Positions 1-10,800 of a stretch of DNA of 64,000 nucleotides are shown here, one piece after another (within the stretch, counting starts at the first letter, position 1; each line of letters starts with the position of its first letter). The notes below the pieces were generated by a model, which was given only the letters and a program-made list of their open reading frames with translations, searched no databases and was not told where the DNA came from. This DNA is from Ricinus communis (Eukaryota; Streptophyta; Magnoliopsida; Malpighiales; Euphorbiaceae). The stretch is taken from NCBI RefSeq assembly GCF_019578655.1, contig NC_063259.1, positions 11,498,489 through 11,562,488 of the forward strand, written 5' to 3'. The position numbers and the translations under genes were made by a program.

Positions 1-938
1 ACGGTAAAAACTTGCATGTCCAAGAAAACTTCTAATAGCTTTGACAGATGAGGGAGGTGGTAGTTTCTCAATAGTCTCAATCTTGGCTCTATGCACTTCA
101 ATTCCTTTACTAGAGATTTTTTTCCCTAGCACAATGCCTTCATGTACCATAAAATGGCATTTTGCCCAAATCAGTACTAGGTTGGTTTCCTCACATCTCA
201 CCAACACTCTCTCCAAATGCTCCAAACATTCTTCAAATGAATTTCCTGGACAGAAAAGTCATCGATGAAAATTTCCATAATATCTTCAACCAATTATTGA
301 AGATAGCCATCATGCACCTCTAAAATATGCCTGGTGCATTACACAATCTGAACGGCATTCTTCCATACGCAAAGGTCCCGTAAGGGCATGTGATGTGGTC
401 TTTTCCTGATCCTCATAGGGCTATTGGAATCTGAAAATATCCTGATAAACTATTTAGAAAATAGTAGTACTCATGCCTTAAAAATCTCTCTAGCATTTTA
501 TCAATGAATGGTAAAGGGAAATGATCTTTTCTCATGGCATTATTCAACTTCCTAAAGTTGATGCACACTCTCCATCATGTCACGTCTCTTGTTGGGATCA
601 ACTCATTATTTTCATTTACCACAACTATCATGCCTCCCTTCTTTGACACTACTTGTACTAGATTTACCCAAGAACTGTCCAAAATGGGATAGATAATCTC
701 GGCATTAAGAAGTTTAATCACTTCATTCTTCACTACCTCCTTCATGTTATGATTGAGACACCTTTGAGGTTGCACCACTGTTTTGAGCTCGTGTGCAAAA
801 AGAAGGATTGATTCCCTTTATATCTACTATCTTCCAAGCTATTGCCATCTGCAGCCTTATCAAGACTTCCAATAGCTTAGCCTTTTGATCATTCAGTAAT
901 GCATAACTAATTATTACTAGAAGCTTAGATCCTTCCAT
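1..938 (-). pseudogene. Reverse transcriptase region of element A (partial, broken)
   Basis: The minus strand encodes the pre-RT segment and the RT start, with a conserved 'VVQPQRCLNHNMKEVVK' stretch near 780-730. Further on comes a catalytic-type FIDDFSV box near 270, equivalent to YVDD, then a palm/thumb remnant to position 1. Several frame changes and stops separate these pieces, so no RT could be made. The same pre-RT sequence is present in element M at 63119-63350. The domain order after the protease identifies Ty3/gypsy. Confidence 0.75.
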
Positions 939-968
939 AAGAAAGGCGTACTCTAAGTGTTCCGGAAA

Positions 969-1580
969 CTATTTCAGTTCCAAAGAAGGAGGATCTTCAA
1001 TGGAAGGCTTCATCCTTTCCTCCTTGGGCATCTCTATAGGCTCGAAAAACTGCTTTCTTATTGGTTTTGCTGCCTCAAGGTGGGCTAGCTGCTCCAAAGC
1101 TCCTGGCATCTCACATTTCTCGTGTTCCTGTACCAAACACAACTCCAAGGCATCTTTAGCAATAATAGATGACATACAATTTATAGTCTCATGTTCAACT
1201 CTATCATTACTAACATCCATGTTATCGAGTACAAGCGGATGTTTCATGGCGTTAGGGATCTGAAACGTCACTTGCTCCTCCCCTACCCTAAGAATGAGCT
1301 TACCATCATGAACATTAATGATGGCTCTAGCTGTATAAAGGAAGGGTCTTCCTAAAATAAAGGAGACGTTAATAGATTCATCCATATCCATAACTACAAA
1401 ATCCATAGGAAAAATAAACTCTATAACCTTAATCAATAAGTCCTCAATGATACCCTTAGGATATACAACAGATTTATCAGCTAATTGAATGCTCATGCGT
1501 GTTGGTTTAGGTTCTCCCAGCCCTAATGTTTTGAAAAAGTTATAAGGCATAACACTAATGCTAGCCCCCAAATCAACCAA
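969..1580 (-). pseudogene. Retropepsin-like protease domain of element A
   Basis: A 203-codon open stretch. Near its start is the aspartic protease active-site motif DLGAS, followed by the hydrophobic flap-like part and the ILGRPFL motif typical of gypsy proteases. In the element it would cut the Gag-Pol polyprotein. The C-terminal half (EHEKCEMPGALEQL and an acidic Pro/Glu-rich tail) is the linker to RT. The frame opens and closes within the polyprotein, so the Met at 1580 is internal. Unlike its homologue in element M, this copy keeps the catalytic Asp. Confidence 0.75.
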
Positions 1581-2236
1581 TGCATTATTAACATTTAGAT
1601 TATCAATAAAGTAAGGAATAGTAAAACTTCATGGGTTTTTTAATTTCTTTGTTAATCTTCTCTGAATAATCGTTGAACTCTTTTACGAAAATTGCACCGT
1701 TGACATTTCCTCGAGCTTCCTTTTGTTATAAAGAAGTTCCTTTAAGAATTTAGTATACTTGGGCATCTGCGATAAAGCTTCTATAAAAGGTATGTTAATA
1801 TGCAATTATTTAAAAAGTTCAAGAAACTTATTAAACTGTGCATCCAGTTTATCCTTCTAAAGGCGAGCTGGAAAGAGTATTTTGGGTTGATATTCCTTCA
1901 TAAAAAAGGTAGGCTTTGGTGTTGCTTCTACTTTATCCTTGATTTTAGCCTGTGTATCCTCTTTTCCATCATCAATCTTCTCTATTATAGTATATTCTTC
2001 ATCTACTTCATTCAGCTTAGACTTTAGTTCTTTACCACTATACAATGTAATAACCTTAAGCTACTCCTCAAGGTTAGCTTCTGTGTTGCTTGGCAAACTT
2101 CCTTGAGGTCTTTCACTCAAAAGCTTTGTTACCTGCCCCACTTGATTCCCTAAATTCTGAACTGAAGCTTGCTAGTTTTTAAGAGCAGTCTCAGTATTTT
2201 GGATCCTTCTTTCAGACATAGATATAAACTTTTCTA
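1581..2236 (-). pseudogene. Gag-protease linker of element A
   Basis: Degenerate coding sequence between the gag tail and the protease. An open piece at 1857-2045 is acidic (KLNEVDEEYTIIEK) and ends in the motif MKEYQPKILFPARL. A matching motif recurs in element M near 61990-62035, so it is conserved within the family. Stops interrupt the frame on both sides. Confidence 0.55.
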
Positions 2237-3298
2237 TCATCTCTCTAGATTACTCCTTCTAGGAGGAGCCTGCGGCTGATTTTGTTGCTGAAAACCTCGA
2301 GGTGGAGGTCTTTGTTGATTCTGATTCTGATTCCCCCAAGAGAAATTCAGATGATTTCTCCACCCCGGGTTATAGGTATTGCTGTAGGGATTGTTCTGCT
2401 GCCTAGGAATATTCCCCATATAATCAACTTATTCCGACTTAGCGAAAGTGTTGCCATTTTGGCAATCTTGACTCTTATGACTACGCCCACACCAGCCACA
2501 AGTCATAACTTGTGCTTGTCTTCCAGATAAAGACATGGTCAAAGCATCCATCTTTCTACTTATGGCCTCGAACTGTGTATTCACAACTAGCATAGGGTCT
2601 ATTGCAGGGATTCCACTTCCCTTCATTCGAACTTGCTCTATGGGATTCCGCCACAGGTAGTTCATGACTGCCATATCCTTAATAAGATCCATAACTTGCT
2701 CAAGAGTCTTATTATTTAGTGATCCAACTGCTGTAGCATTAATAGATTGTTTACTTATGTAATTCAGTCCACTAAAGAATGTTTGAATTTGCAGCCATAA
2801 AGGTAAAACATGGTGTGGACAGCTCCTCAATAAATCCTTGAAATTTTCCCAACAATCGTATAGAGTCTCATTCTTTTGCTGAAGAAACCCTGCTATGTCA
2901 TTCCTCAACTTGGATGTCTTAGAAGGTGGAAAGTATCTCTCCAAGAATTTCTAGGCCAGCTGATTCCAAGTCGTAAATGTCCCTGCTGGAAACAATTTCA
3001 ACCATTTCTTTGGCTTATCTCTTAATGAAAATGGGAATAGCCTTAACCGAATAGCATCATCTGATATCCTATTAATCTTGAAGGTATCGCAAATCTCTAG
3101 AAAATCATCCAAATGGGTGTTTGGATCCTCATTGGGCAAATTGTTAAACGTGCAATTGTTTTGCACCATCTGAATAATGTTGCGCTTGATCTCGAAGTTG
3201 TTTGCCGTAACATTCAGCCTAACGATACTCGATGTAGCCCCATTAAGAGTTGGTCGTGCATACTCTTGCATGTTTCTCTCCCTAGGTGGAGATGTCAT
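2237..3298 (-). pseudogene. Gag of element A (retrotransposon gag domain and zinc knuckle)
   Basis: The frame starts at an ATG at 3298 (MTSPPRERN) about 300 bp after the PBS. It carries the capsid core of plant gypsy gag (LPNEDPNTHLDDFLEICDTF, then RLRLFPFSLRDKPKKWL). An in-frame TAG near 2948 replaces the GAG codon present in element M. The frame then continues to an intact CX2CX3HX4C zinc knuckle (CGWCGRSHKSQDC, about 2500-2460). After a further break near 2425, the tail has the NPYSNTYNPGW motif and a Gln/Asn/Pro-rich end. The stops make it non-functional. Confidence 0.85.
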
Positions 3299-3581
3299 TC
3301 TACACTGTTCCTCTTCTTGGTTTGGGTCTCCTTCTTGATTTTAATTATGTAACTCCTCCACCATTTTTGCTAAAGCTCGTTCTCGTTCTTCTCTTCGATG
3401 CTTCCTCATAGTTCTTTCCAACTCTGATTTGTAAGCGAATAGTTCCATCAAACTAGCTCAGGTCATACATAGATTTAGGTACCTAAAGAAAACACAAATA
3501 CAATAAAGTTAAATCAAATGAGAAATAAAATGCTAAATCACTAGCTTTTTGAATTATTAATAATATCACAATAGAAAAGAT

Positions 3582-3599
3582 TCCGCAGCAATGGCGCTG
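3582..3599 (-). other. Primer binding site of element A (tRNA-Asp type, degenerate)
   Basis: On the minus strand, just inside the LTR end and after the spacer AGTTT, lies a degenerate match to TGGCGCCGTTGCCGGGGA. That is the complement of the 3' end of plant tRNA-Asp and the usual primer site of Athila-like elements. Perfect versions occur at 36068-36085 and 49442-49459. Confidence 0.7.
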
Positions 3600-3605
3600 A
3601 AAACT

Positions 3606-5021
3606 TAATGCATGCTATCTGCACATGGCAAAGTGGACCAATCGTATCAGGTCATATAATGATAAGTAAGAGTATTGTTCCACTAGGGATCTAATTCTAA
3701 ATACTACCTTCAATCTTATAGTAATGTTTAGTAATCAAAATGTTGTTTGGATGTAATTATATTTAAAAGTAAAATAATCTTGAAATAAATATAAAAAGGA
3801 TTAATAAATTTATCAAGGATAAAACCTATTTAGGTAGTGAATCCCCCTAATAAGTTGAGTATTTCATGAAACAAACAGCAATTAATTCAAATCAAGAGTT
3901 GAGTTGGCATTCCACAAAATTAAGTTTAAAATTTTCTCAAGTGATTAAGCCCTTAATACCTAAGAATAGGGAGAGAAATCCATTCTCAAACCCACTCACT
4001 TAGGTCATGTATTAAGATTAAGGAACTATTGAACTAAAGGATCTTGTAGATCTATCTCAAGTATCTCAATCAACCCTCAATCCCTAAGATGTGATCAATT
4101 CATAAAAAGTTATCTCTAATCAATTTATGAAAATAAAATCCCAATCAATACGTCGACTTATTAATTGAAATAGATAATGTAATCAAAGGGATAATACAAC
4201 TCATAAAAAAGATTAATTGCATTAACTTTGAATCAATCTATATAAAACAAATTAGGGTTCATCAAAACTCAAATAGCAAGAAGATTAGTTCCTAGACATT
4301 ACAATAAAGAAATAAAGAATAGGGGAGGAAGATCTCAAACTAGTCATGGAAGAGTAGAAATGAAAATCTTTAATCTCGAATCCTCAATCTTCAAAAGCAA
4401 TAAAAAAATGATGTTCTTCCTTGAGAAATACCAATCAAAGCCCTAGAAATGAAAGAAAGATGAAGTTTCTAGTGTTTCTCTCTCTAGAAATAAAAATATG
4501 ATGGAACTCCCTCAAAATAATCCTAAAATTTTTCTTAAATAGTGTGTTTTTTAAAGAACCACAATAGTGTGTTTTTTAAAGAACCGCAAGGGTACCATAC
4601 AGCCATATGGCATCCTTGATCAAAATCCGCCTTTGAAAATATCCTTTATCCATATAGGAAGGGCACACGGGTGTCTCCTCTTCCCATGTCATTCTAAACA
4701 ATCTGCCATTTTACGCCAACTCATAGGGGAAGGGCACACGGGCGTGTGCCTCCCTTATCATGCAGACCAACATTCTACCACTTTTAACACTTCACACGGG
4801 AAGCTTCTTCCTGTGTCATGCCCGTGTGACACTCCTGTCCTCAATGCTAGGTGCTCCTTGGAGGATTTTTCTTGTACTTTAAAGCTAAAACTTCCTCCAT
4901 CAAGCAAGTTCACCAAATACTTGAAAAAAAACTGAAAACAACTGACAAATAAATTAAACTCAATTTAAGGTGAAACCGAGGTAAAACAAGCTTCAAAGGT
5001 AAGTGCTACTAGCACTTATCA
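3606..5021 (-). repeat. 5' LTR of Athila-like element A (1416 bp)
   Basis: One edge is set by the PBS and the other by the TGATAAGTGC start on the minus strand. It matches solo LTR H (43756-51031) and the LTR of element M (59306-60363). The minus strand shows CACACGGGCGTGTG-like palindromes (4600-4850), then a TATTTAA box (4535-4542), then U5 up to the PBS. The terminal TG has decayed to TA at 3606. A 25-bp direct tandem duplication lies at 4538-4587, next to the TATA-like box. Confidence 0.82.
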
Positions 5022-5568
5022 CATCCTAAATCTTCACCAAATTTTTCTTTAGGATAGTGTATTAAATGTACTATCAAAGTGCAAATCTCGGTCGTGCTTC
5101 TTGCATTGCGGTCGTGAATCTTGAAAGTACTCCAATGGCTATCTACGTGGCACTAAGACATTGCTTGCTTCGAAAGTAACCATTGGCGGTTTATAACAGT
5201 CATAATATTTCATTAAATTCACAATCGCGCTTTCCTTAGGTGCAACCGCGATTCTTGACCTTTGTAAGCCTTTTGTTTCTACCTTGAAACTCCTCATTTT
5301 TGTGATCGCGCCCTTTATGGTATGGTCGCGAATCTCAACTACAAGTCTCTAAGTCCTTCTATCCACAAACTTGCAATTTTTGTGTTTGCACCATAGAGGG
5401 TGCGGTCGTAATTTTGAAGCAAACTAGGATTCTTGAATTACATTAAAAAGGTACAACAATAACACTTAAAGAAACATTAGATCAAGACCTCAATTTATGT
5501 GTCAAGATCAGAATTAAAGACTTTAGCCTTGTGACAAAGTATCTAGGCTAACAATCTCCACATTTATT
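5022..5568 (-). repeat. Polypurine tract and truncated 3' LTR of copia B
   Basis: On the minus strand ATCAAAATAAATGTGGAGAT (PPT region, 5554-5573) is followed at 5553 by TGTTAGCCTAG, taken as the LTR start because GGAGATTGTTRGCC is the usual SIRE-type junction. About 532 bp of LTR remain before the insertion point of element A at 5022. Nearer pol, at about 5660-5690, is a second purine run (AAGGGGGAGC). Confidence 0.65.
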
Positions 5569-5940
5569 TTGATGAAGAAATTGAGTATAAAGAATAAAAG
5601 ATGTAAATAAGTATACTTAGGCTAAGAAATTTTGCTGCCTTGCTCTTACTCTCCTTTAATGTTGCTCCCCCTTAATGTGTGAATGTATGCATATGGAACA
5701 TGTTTACTCAATGTAATTTCTCCCCCTTTATCAATATTAAAAAGTTTAAAGAGGATAAAAACATAAGAAATAAAGTAAAAATAAACAGATGATATTAATT
5801 TCATTAAGTAAATATAGGATTACACAAAAATAGCAAGGGGCATAGAAAATAAGAAAAGTAAAAAAAAAAACACAAATGAAAACATAAGATATGAAGAATG
5901 CAAATGATTGATATGAATGAAAAGATGTGAAGAATCCACT

Positions 5941-6114
5941 CTAAATGTTAAGATAGACAAGCCTACCCATTTCGATGTTGTTAAGATGTTCTAAAATATC
6001 TTCATAGACTCCAAGCTTCCTAAAATCAACATTTAGTGGTGCCTTTAAAGCCTCAAAATTATCTTTGGTAAGAATATTGTACTTGCTTCTTGCCTCATGA
6101 GTTGTCCCTTTCAT
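5941..6114 (-). CDS. Small ORF in the 3' region of copia B (57 aa, function unknown)
   Basis: ATG at 6114, stop at 5941. The protein begins MKGTTHEARSKYNIL and has an acidic, leucine-containing C-terminal half. It lies between RNase H and the 3' LTR, the position of the env-like ORF in SIRE-type elements. It starts about 229 bp downstream of a TATA box (6343-6350). The plus-strand relative L has a matching start (MKGVNDEVRIKYMIL, 58987-59109), which argues against chance. The pattern loosely resembles the N-terminal part of plant 'putative transposon protein' ORFs, but I cannot confirm the family. It may be the 5' remnant of a longer ORF. Confidence 0.4.
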   Translation of the reverse strand: MKGTTHEARSKYNILTKDNFEALKAPLNVDFRKLGVYEDILEHLNNIEMGRLVYLNI

Positions 6115-6342
6115 CTTGGTTGGTATATTAAGTGTAGAGGCAAGATTTTCTTATTCTTACACCTTTCCTTTACCCTTGCTAACTTGGGTGGAGGTTTCCT
6201 TTGGAGCAATTAAGAGAGATGAGTGATGAATGAGATGATGAAATAAGAAGGTTGAAAGAATGCCTTTAGAAGAGAGAAGTTTAACTTTTGAGAGTGAAAG
6301 AGAGAATCGTGAGTTTAAATGCATGTAAGAATGTATAGGGGG

Positions 6343-6350
6343 TATTTATA
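6343..6350 (-). promoter_or_regulatory. TATA box inside the 3' region of copia B
   Basis: The minus strand reads GGTATAAATACC, a TATAAATA box inside a short palindrome. It is followed by a CT-rich leader and then the small ORF at 6114. A TATAAAA box flanked by GGC/GCC sits at the matching place in element L (58809-58815). Confidence 0.45.
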
Positions 6351-6789
6351 CCTAAAAATCAATAAAAATGGTAAACATGCAATAAAGAGGTGTAACTCCT
6401 CATGAAACGTTTAAAAATAACCATCATATTTTTATAGAATTCAGGCTTTCTCAACTGCAATACATAGGATGCAACCATAAAATTCAAATTTCTATTAGAA
6501 CGCCTAGTTTGACTAGCTTCGTGACCACAAATGCTAGGATCGCGAATGAGCAAAAGCTTGCTCGAAGCAAGGTTTTGATTTTTGCCTATTTTTTGACTAT
6601 GCCTTAATAAACATGCATCTTTTAGCATCTTGTATTATGTAATCGGTTTCATGTATGAATGGATAATACAATATTGAATGCATCAATCTGATTCAGGTTC
6701 AAGTCCATTCAGTAAAAGCATCTCAACAAATAGCACAAATTCATAAAAATGTAATCAAGCAAAACACACTCAATCAAGGAAATTGCCAT

Positions 6790-8160
6790 CAAGCACACCA
6801 AGTTCCCATATGATAAAGTTTAATCTTTCCTCACTAAAGGGTTTGGTAGAGATGTCTGCAAGTTGATTGTTAGTGTCAACAAATTCTAACACCACAACAT
6901 CATTTTACACATGATCTCTTAAAAAGTGATGCCTAATATCTATGTGCTTACTCCTAGAGTATTGAATGAGGTCCATAGATAAAAATATTATTACACTAAT
7001 GTTATCACACTTTATGGGAATGTGATTAAGCACTTGACCATAATCCTTGAGTTATTGCTTTATCCAAAGAATTTGGATACAATAATAACCTGCTGCTACA
7101 TATTCTGCTTCAGTGGTGGATAAAACAACCGAGACTTGCTTCTTATTAAACTAAGAGACTGAGCATTCTCCTGCGAGATGACAAGTTCCAAAAATGTTTT
7201 TTTCTATCAAAGAGACAACTTGCATAGTCAGCATCGAAGAAGCTTACTATGTTAACTGATGTATCCTTAGGATACTAAAGTCCTAAATGAATAGTGCCAT
7301 TTAAATAGTTTAGGATTCGTTCAACTAGATGCAATTATGACTCTCTGGGACTAGATTGAAAATGTGCACACAAACAAACAGTATACAAAACATCGGGTCT
7401 AGAAGTTATAAGATAGAGCAGAGATTCGATCATACCTCTATACTTCTTCCCCTTAATTGGCTTACCCTTTTCATCTTTATCCAATTTGGTTTGTGTGCTC
7501 ATTAGTATCTTAGAAATATTGCATCCCTCTATTCCAAACTTCTTAAGAATATCTCTTGTGTACTTGTATTGGTTATTGAAGATGTCATCCTTGCATTGCT
7601 TGATTTGTAATCCTAGAAAGAACTTGAGTTCTCCCATCATGCTCATCTCAAATTTTCTAGTAATACACTTAGAAAATCCCTTACACAAGGATTCATTAGT
7701 AGCACCAAGTACTATATCATCAACATATATTTGAGCAATTAAAGTATCATGCTTGTGTGTTTTCGCAAAAAGTGTTGTGTCAACCTTCCCTTTTGTAAAA
7801 CCATTTTGCAATTAAAATGTACCAAGCTCTAAGAGCTTGTCTGAAACCATATAAGGCTTTAGTCAATTTGAAAACATGATGTGGAAATCCATGGTGCTCA
7901 AAGCTAGGAGGTTGTTCAACATATACTTCTTCCTATATAGAACCATTTAAAAATGCACCTTTGGCATCCATTTTGAAAAAGTTTAAAGCTAATGTGACAA
8001 GTATAGGATAGCAATATTCTTAAAGGTTCTAATCTTGCTATAGGTGCAAATGTTTCATCATAGTCAATGCCTTCCTCTTGGTTATAGCTTTTGGCTACCA
8101 ATCCGGCCTTATTTCTAGTGATGGAATCTTGCTCATCTAACTCGCTTCTATACACCTATG
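6790..8160 (-). pseudogene. Reverse transcriptase and RNase H of copia B
   Basis: RT pieces run from about 8160 ([28 protein letters not shown]) through a 158-codon open stretch (7335-7811). That stretch holds the catalytic IYVDDIV box and the MMGELKFFLGLQI motif. RNase H follows at about 7300-6790, with the motifs STTEAEYVAAG and NNQLADISTKPF that end copia polyproteins. The catalytic boxes survive but the reading frame is broken by several stops and frameshifts, so it is a pseudogene. Confidence 0.85.
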
Positions 8161-8329
8161 TATAACCTATAATAGGATGATCCTTGGTTTTAGGAATAAT
8201 TTCCCACACTTGATTACTCTTAAATTGGTTGAGTTCCTCTTGCATAGCAATCACCCAACATTCATCATTAAGAGCCTCATTAATGGTCCTTAGCTTATTT
8301 TGAGAGACAAAAGCAAGATTGTTATATAA

Positions 8330-9144
8330 ATGCTTAGTTTGAGACCTAGAACTTACACCGTTTTAGAGTTCACTAATGATTAGCTCCTTAGGATGCCCCT
8401 AGGGTTCTCTCCATTCTCTTGGCAACTCTTAAGGTGTCTCCTCTTAAAGTGGTAGGGAAGGTTCAATGTGTTGAGGTTGATTTTGAGAGGACTCTTCCAT
8501 TTGTAGACTATTATCATTGATTTCAAGCTTTTCAAAATCACTTATAAAATTATCAAAAGAGCCTTTCACAAGATCAAGTGTACTAGATTAATCAAAAACA
8601 ATATTCATAGACTCCTCAACTATTATGGACCTTTTATTAAACACCTTATAATCTTTACTAGAGGATGCGTAGCCTAGAAATATACCTTCATCATTTTTTT
8701 ATGAGAATTTTCTAAGTTGTCCTTTGTGTTTAAAATATAGCATTTATATCCAAATACTCTTAGATATGAAATTTTGAGTTTCTTCCATTCTATAGCTCAT
8801 AAGAAGTTTTATTCAAAATAGGTATTTTGAAAAATCTATTTATCAAATAACAAGATGTATTGATAGCTTCAGCCCAAAAGTAAATAGGTAAATTATACTC
8901 GTTGAGAATTTTTCTAGTCATCTCTACAAGTTTTCTATTTTTTCTTTCTACAATACCTTTTAGTTATGGTGTTCTAGGAGATGAAAAATCATAAGAAATA
9001 CCACTTTCATCAGAAAAAATTTTTAAATTCATTTCCATGATCACTTCTAATTTTGGAAATGTAAAAACCTTTTTCATTTTGAGCTTTATTTGCAAAACTC
9101 TTAAATGCTTCAAAGGCATCATTCTTATGAGCTATGGAACTAAC
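8330..9144 (-). pseudogene. Integrase core and connection region of copia B
   Basis: The minus strand gives the integrase core tail (HKNDAFEAFKSF, then YDFSSPRTP), then YFWAEAINTSCYL and GIFLGYASSSKDYKVFNKR. This is the usual run from the copia integrase core into its C-terminal GKGY-like region. The N-terminal HHCC finger is missing because the element stops at 9144. Multiple stop codons. Confidence 0.78.
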
Positions 9145-9498
9145 CTAAGCAGGATTAGAGGAATGACTGAGAGAGATAAGGAGCCATTTATGGCACTGAA
9201 GATGAGTTTGTCTTGGAATATCCATGTGATGAAATCTGAATTTGCAGTAGTAGTATTGTTTGTGGTTATCATTGTTGGTGGACAAGGTGTGGTTCCATCT
9301 ATATATCATTTTAGATTGTCCAATTATGATGGCATTAAATTTTAGTTTCCATGATAGGCAGTCTTTAGAAGTATGTTTAATGTGAATGTGTAATGAGCGA
9401 TTGATGGTTAAAAGAGGTTTTGCAAAGTCTTGATTATTTAGGATGGTGACTTGTGATGATGATATAGATGAGATTAGATCTAAACTTTTATCAATCAT
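9145..9498 (-). pseudogene. Gag N-terminus of an Ale-like copia element (C)
   Basis: ATG at 9498. The first half reads FAKPLLTINRSLHIHIK...LSWKLKFNAI, the start of copia gag proteins. After a frameshift near 9340 the other frame continues with DGTTPCPP and then FITWIFQDKLIFSAINGSLS, the next conserved gag block of Ale-type elements. It ends where the SIRE-like integrase fragment begins. Its junction with B at 9144/9145 shows no LTR, so this is a rearranged scrap. Confidence 0.7.
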
Positions 9499-9501
9499 GT
9501 T

Positions 9502-10032
9502 AAGAGAAAAATAAACGAGATTTCTTTTTAGGTTTTTTAAGAAAAAATGAAGAAGAGATTTGAGGCATGATTAGAAGCACATGAATACTGACACTATCTA
9601 GAAATTTAGAGTATGTGAAAAAGTTATCTTATCATTCATTTATTAGTCAATATATATTCATGAATTGGATTAGATTTTCATAAGCCGGATGACTCCTAGT
9701 ATGGCAAGTAAATACTATTGAAAGTAAATTATAAAAGTAGAAGCTTTTGTTAGTTGTAGCGAGAGAAAAATAAAGGAACCTTTCTTAAAATTTTTGAAGA
9801 AAAGATGAAGAAGAGATTAGAGGGCTGCTTAGGAGCGCATGATCTCTAACACCGTATAAAAATTTAGAATATGTAAAGTAATCGTGTTTTCTAAACAAGA
9901 AGATCTTTAGAACATGAGTTCTAATTTAATTCATTAGTCAATATATACGCATGAATTGAATTAGAGTTTTCTAAATAGGAAGACTCTTAGTATGACAAAT
10001 AAATACAATTGAAAGTAAATTATAACTGTACA
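9502..10032 (-). repeat. Two tandem LTR/leader copies of an Ale-like copia element (C)
   Basis: Two imperfect direct copies, about 9502-9740 and 9758-10032. Each has on the minus strand ATAATTTACTTTCAATNGTA, then CATACTAGGAGT-like text, TATATATTGACTAAT and a CGGTGTTAGAGA-like string. The last resembles a decayed initiator-Met primer site (TGGTATCAGAG). They sit directly upstream of the gag start at 9498, so they read as LTR plus leader, duplicated in tandem. Confidence 0.6.
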
Positions 10033-10559
10033 AAAGCTGCATAATAAAAGGATATTTATTTCTTTCTATACACTAAACCTAGTGAGTGAGAGACAGAGAG
10101 AGAATCCATAAATTTAAACTTTTAAATGCTTTTAAGGTGAATAAGTTATTATTAATTAAGTATTCTGGTGTGTGAGTTTCATTAAAGCCAGACAAAGTCT
10201 CCCTAGTTCTTGGTGTAAGTGGGTTTCATCCCTTAAAGTGTTCTAGTGGCTTTGTACCTATTTATGTTCTTAGACTTTGCTATAAGGTTTCTTCCTCTTA
10301 AGTTTTTCTTTGTCCTTAATATGGGTTAGTTTTTTGGTTAAGAGTCCTCTCGTTGGTTTTGGGAGAAGTTATAGCTTTGTGTTTCATTTATTGTTGGAAT
10401 TTGGGTCTTTATTTCTTTGACTGCTAATATTCTTTCGGTTAGTTGGGCAGTGAACTGCAGTTATTGCTGGAACTCTAGCTTTCATCTTGGTTTAAGGAAC
10501 TCAATCTGATGACCTTCTTTAATATATCATCCTACATTGCTCTGAAAAGACCTTACAAC

Positions 10560-10795
10560 TACAATCTAACCCTGATATGGGGAAGTTTTATTCAGAGAAA
10601 GTTCTAATAGGTAGACTATTATCGTTTCGGAATCTCCTAGAGCAAATGATTAAGAGTAATCTTTAGAAGATCTAGAAGTTGGAGGATGCCTTTTTAGTGA
10701 AAAAGCGTAACCAAAACACCTTCATATTTCCGTTCAGCTTGCTTAAGGATAAATAATGGATGCTTGAGGGTATCCCTTAGTCTATTTTTAACTCT
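10560..10795 (+). pseudogene. DUF4283-like segment of LINE ORF1, left part
   Basis: Translation shows GKFYSEKVLIGRLLSFRNLLEQ, then NTFIFPFSLLKD, a stop, and MLEGIPQSIFNS. This is the pattern of the DUF4283 domain in plant LINE ORF1 proteins (F.F....D...VL..GPW.F). The segment is cut at 10800 by the solo LTR and resumes in the same sense at 13120 (LLVDWLVD). Stops at several positions. Confidence 0.5.
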
Positions 10796-10800
10796 ATGCT

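Larger units (their letters stand above)
1..5021 (-). mobile_element. Athila-like Ty3/gypsy retrotransposon A (5' part, truncated by window edge)
   Basis: Read on the minus strand the order is 5' LTR (3606-5021), tRNA-Asp-type primer binding site, gag, a linker, aspartic protease and reverse transcriptase. This gag-PR-RT order is that of Ty3/gypsy, and the gag and protease wording is that of plant Athila-like elements. RNase H, integrase and the 3' LTR lie beyond position 1. The frames are broken by stops, so it is a relic. Its LTR interrupts the 3' LTR of copia element B at 5021/5022; the first five flanking bases are CATCC, but the matching target duplication lies outside the window. Element M at 59306-64000 is the same family in opposite orientation. 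Confidence 0.88.
5022..9144 (-). mobile_element. SIRE/Maximus-like Ty1/copia retrotransposon B (3' part)
   Basis: The minus strand gives integrase core (from 9144), RT, RNase H, a 1.2 kb extra region, a polypurine tract and the beginning of the 3' LTR. INT before RT marks Ty1/copia. The wording around FKLFQNGC and [12 protein letters not shown], and the closing motif GGAGATTGTTAGCC at the PPT/LTR junction, are SIRE-like. The 5' half (gag, protease, integrase zinc finger) is missing, cut at about 9144 where an unrelated copia gag begins. The 3' LTR is cut by the insertion of element A. Element L (54490-59110) is a second copy on the other strand. Confidence 0.85.

Noticed and set aside
4567..4935. 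122-codon ORF in LTR A
   Set aside because: Lies antisense within U3 over the palindrome region and is not kept in H or M.
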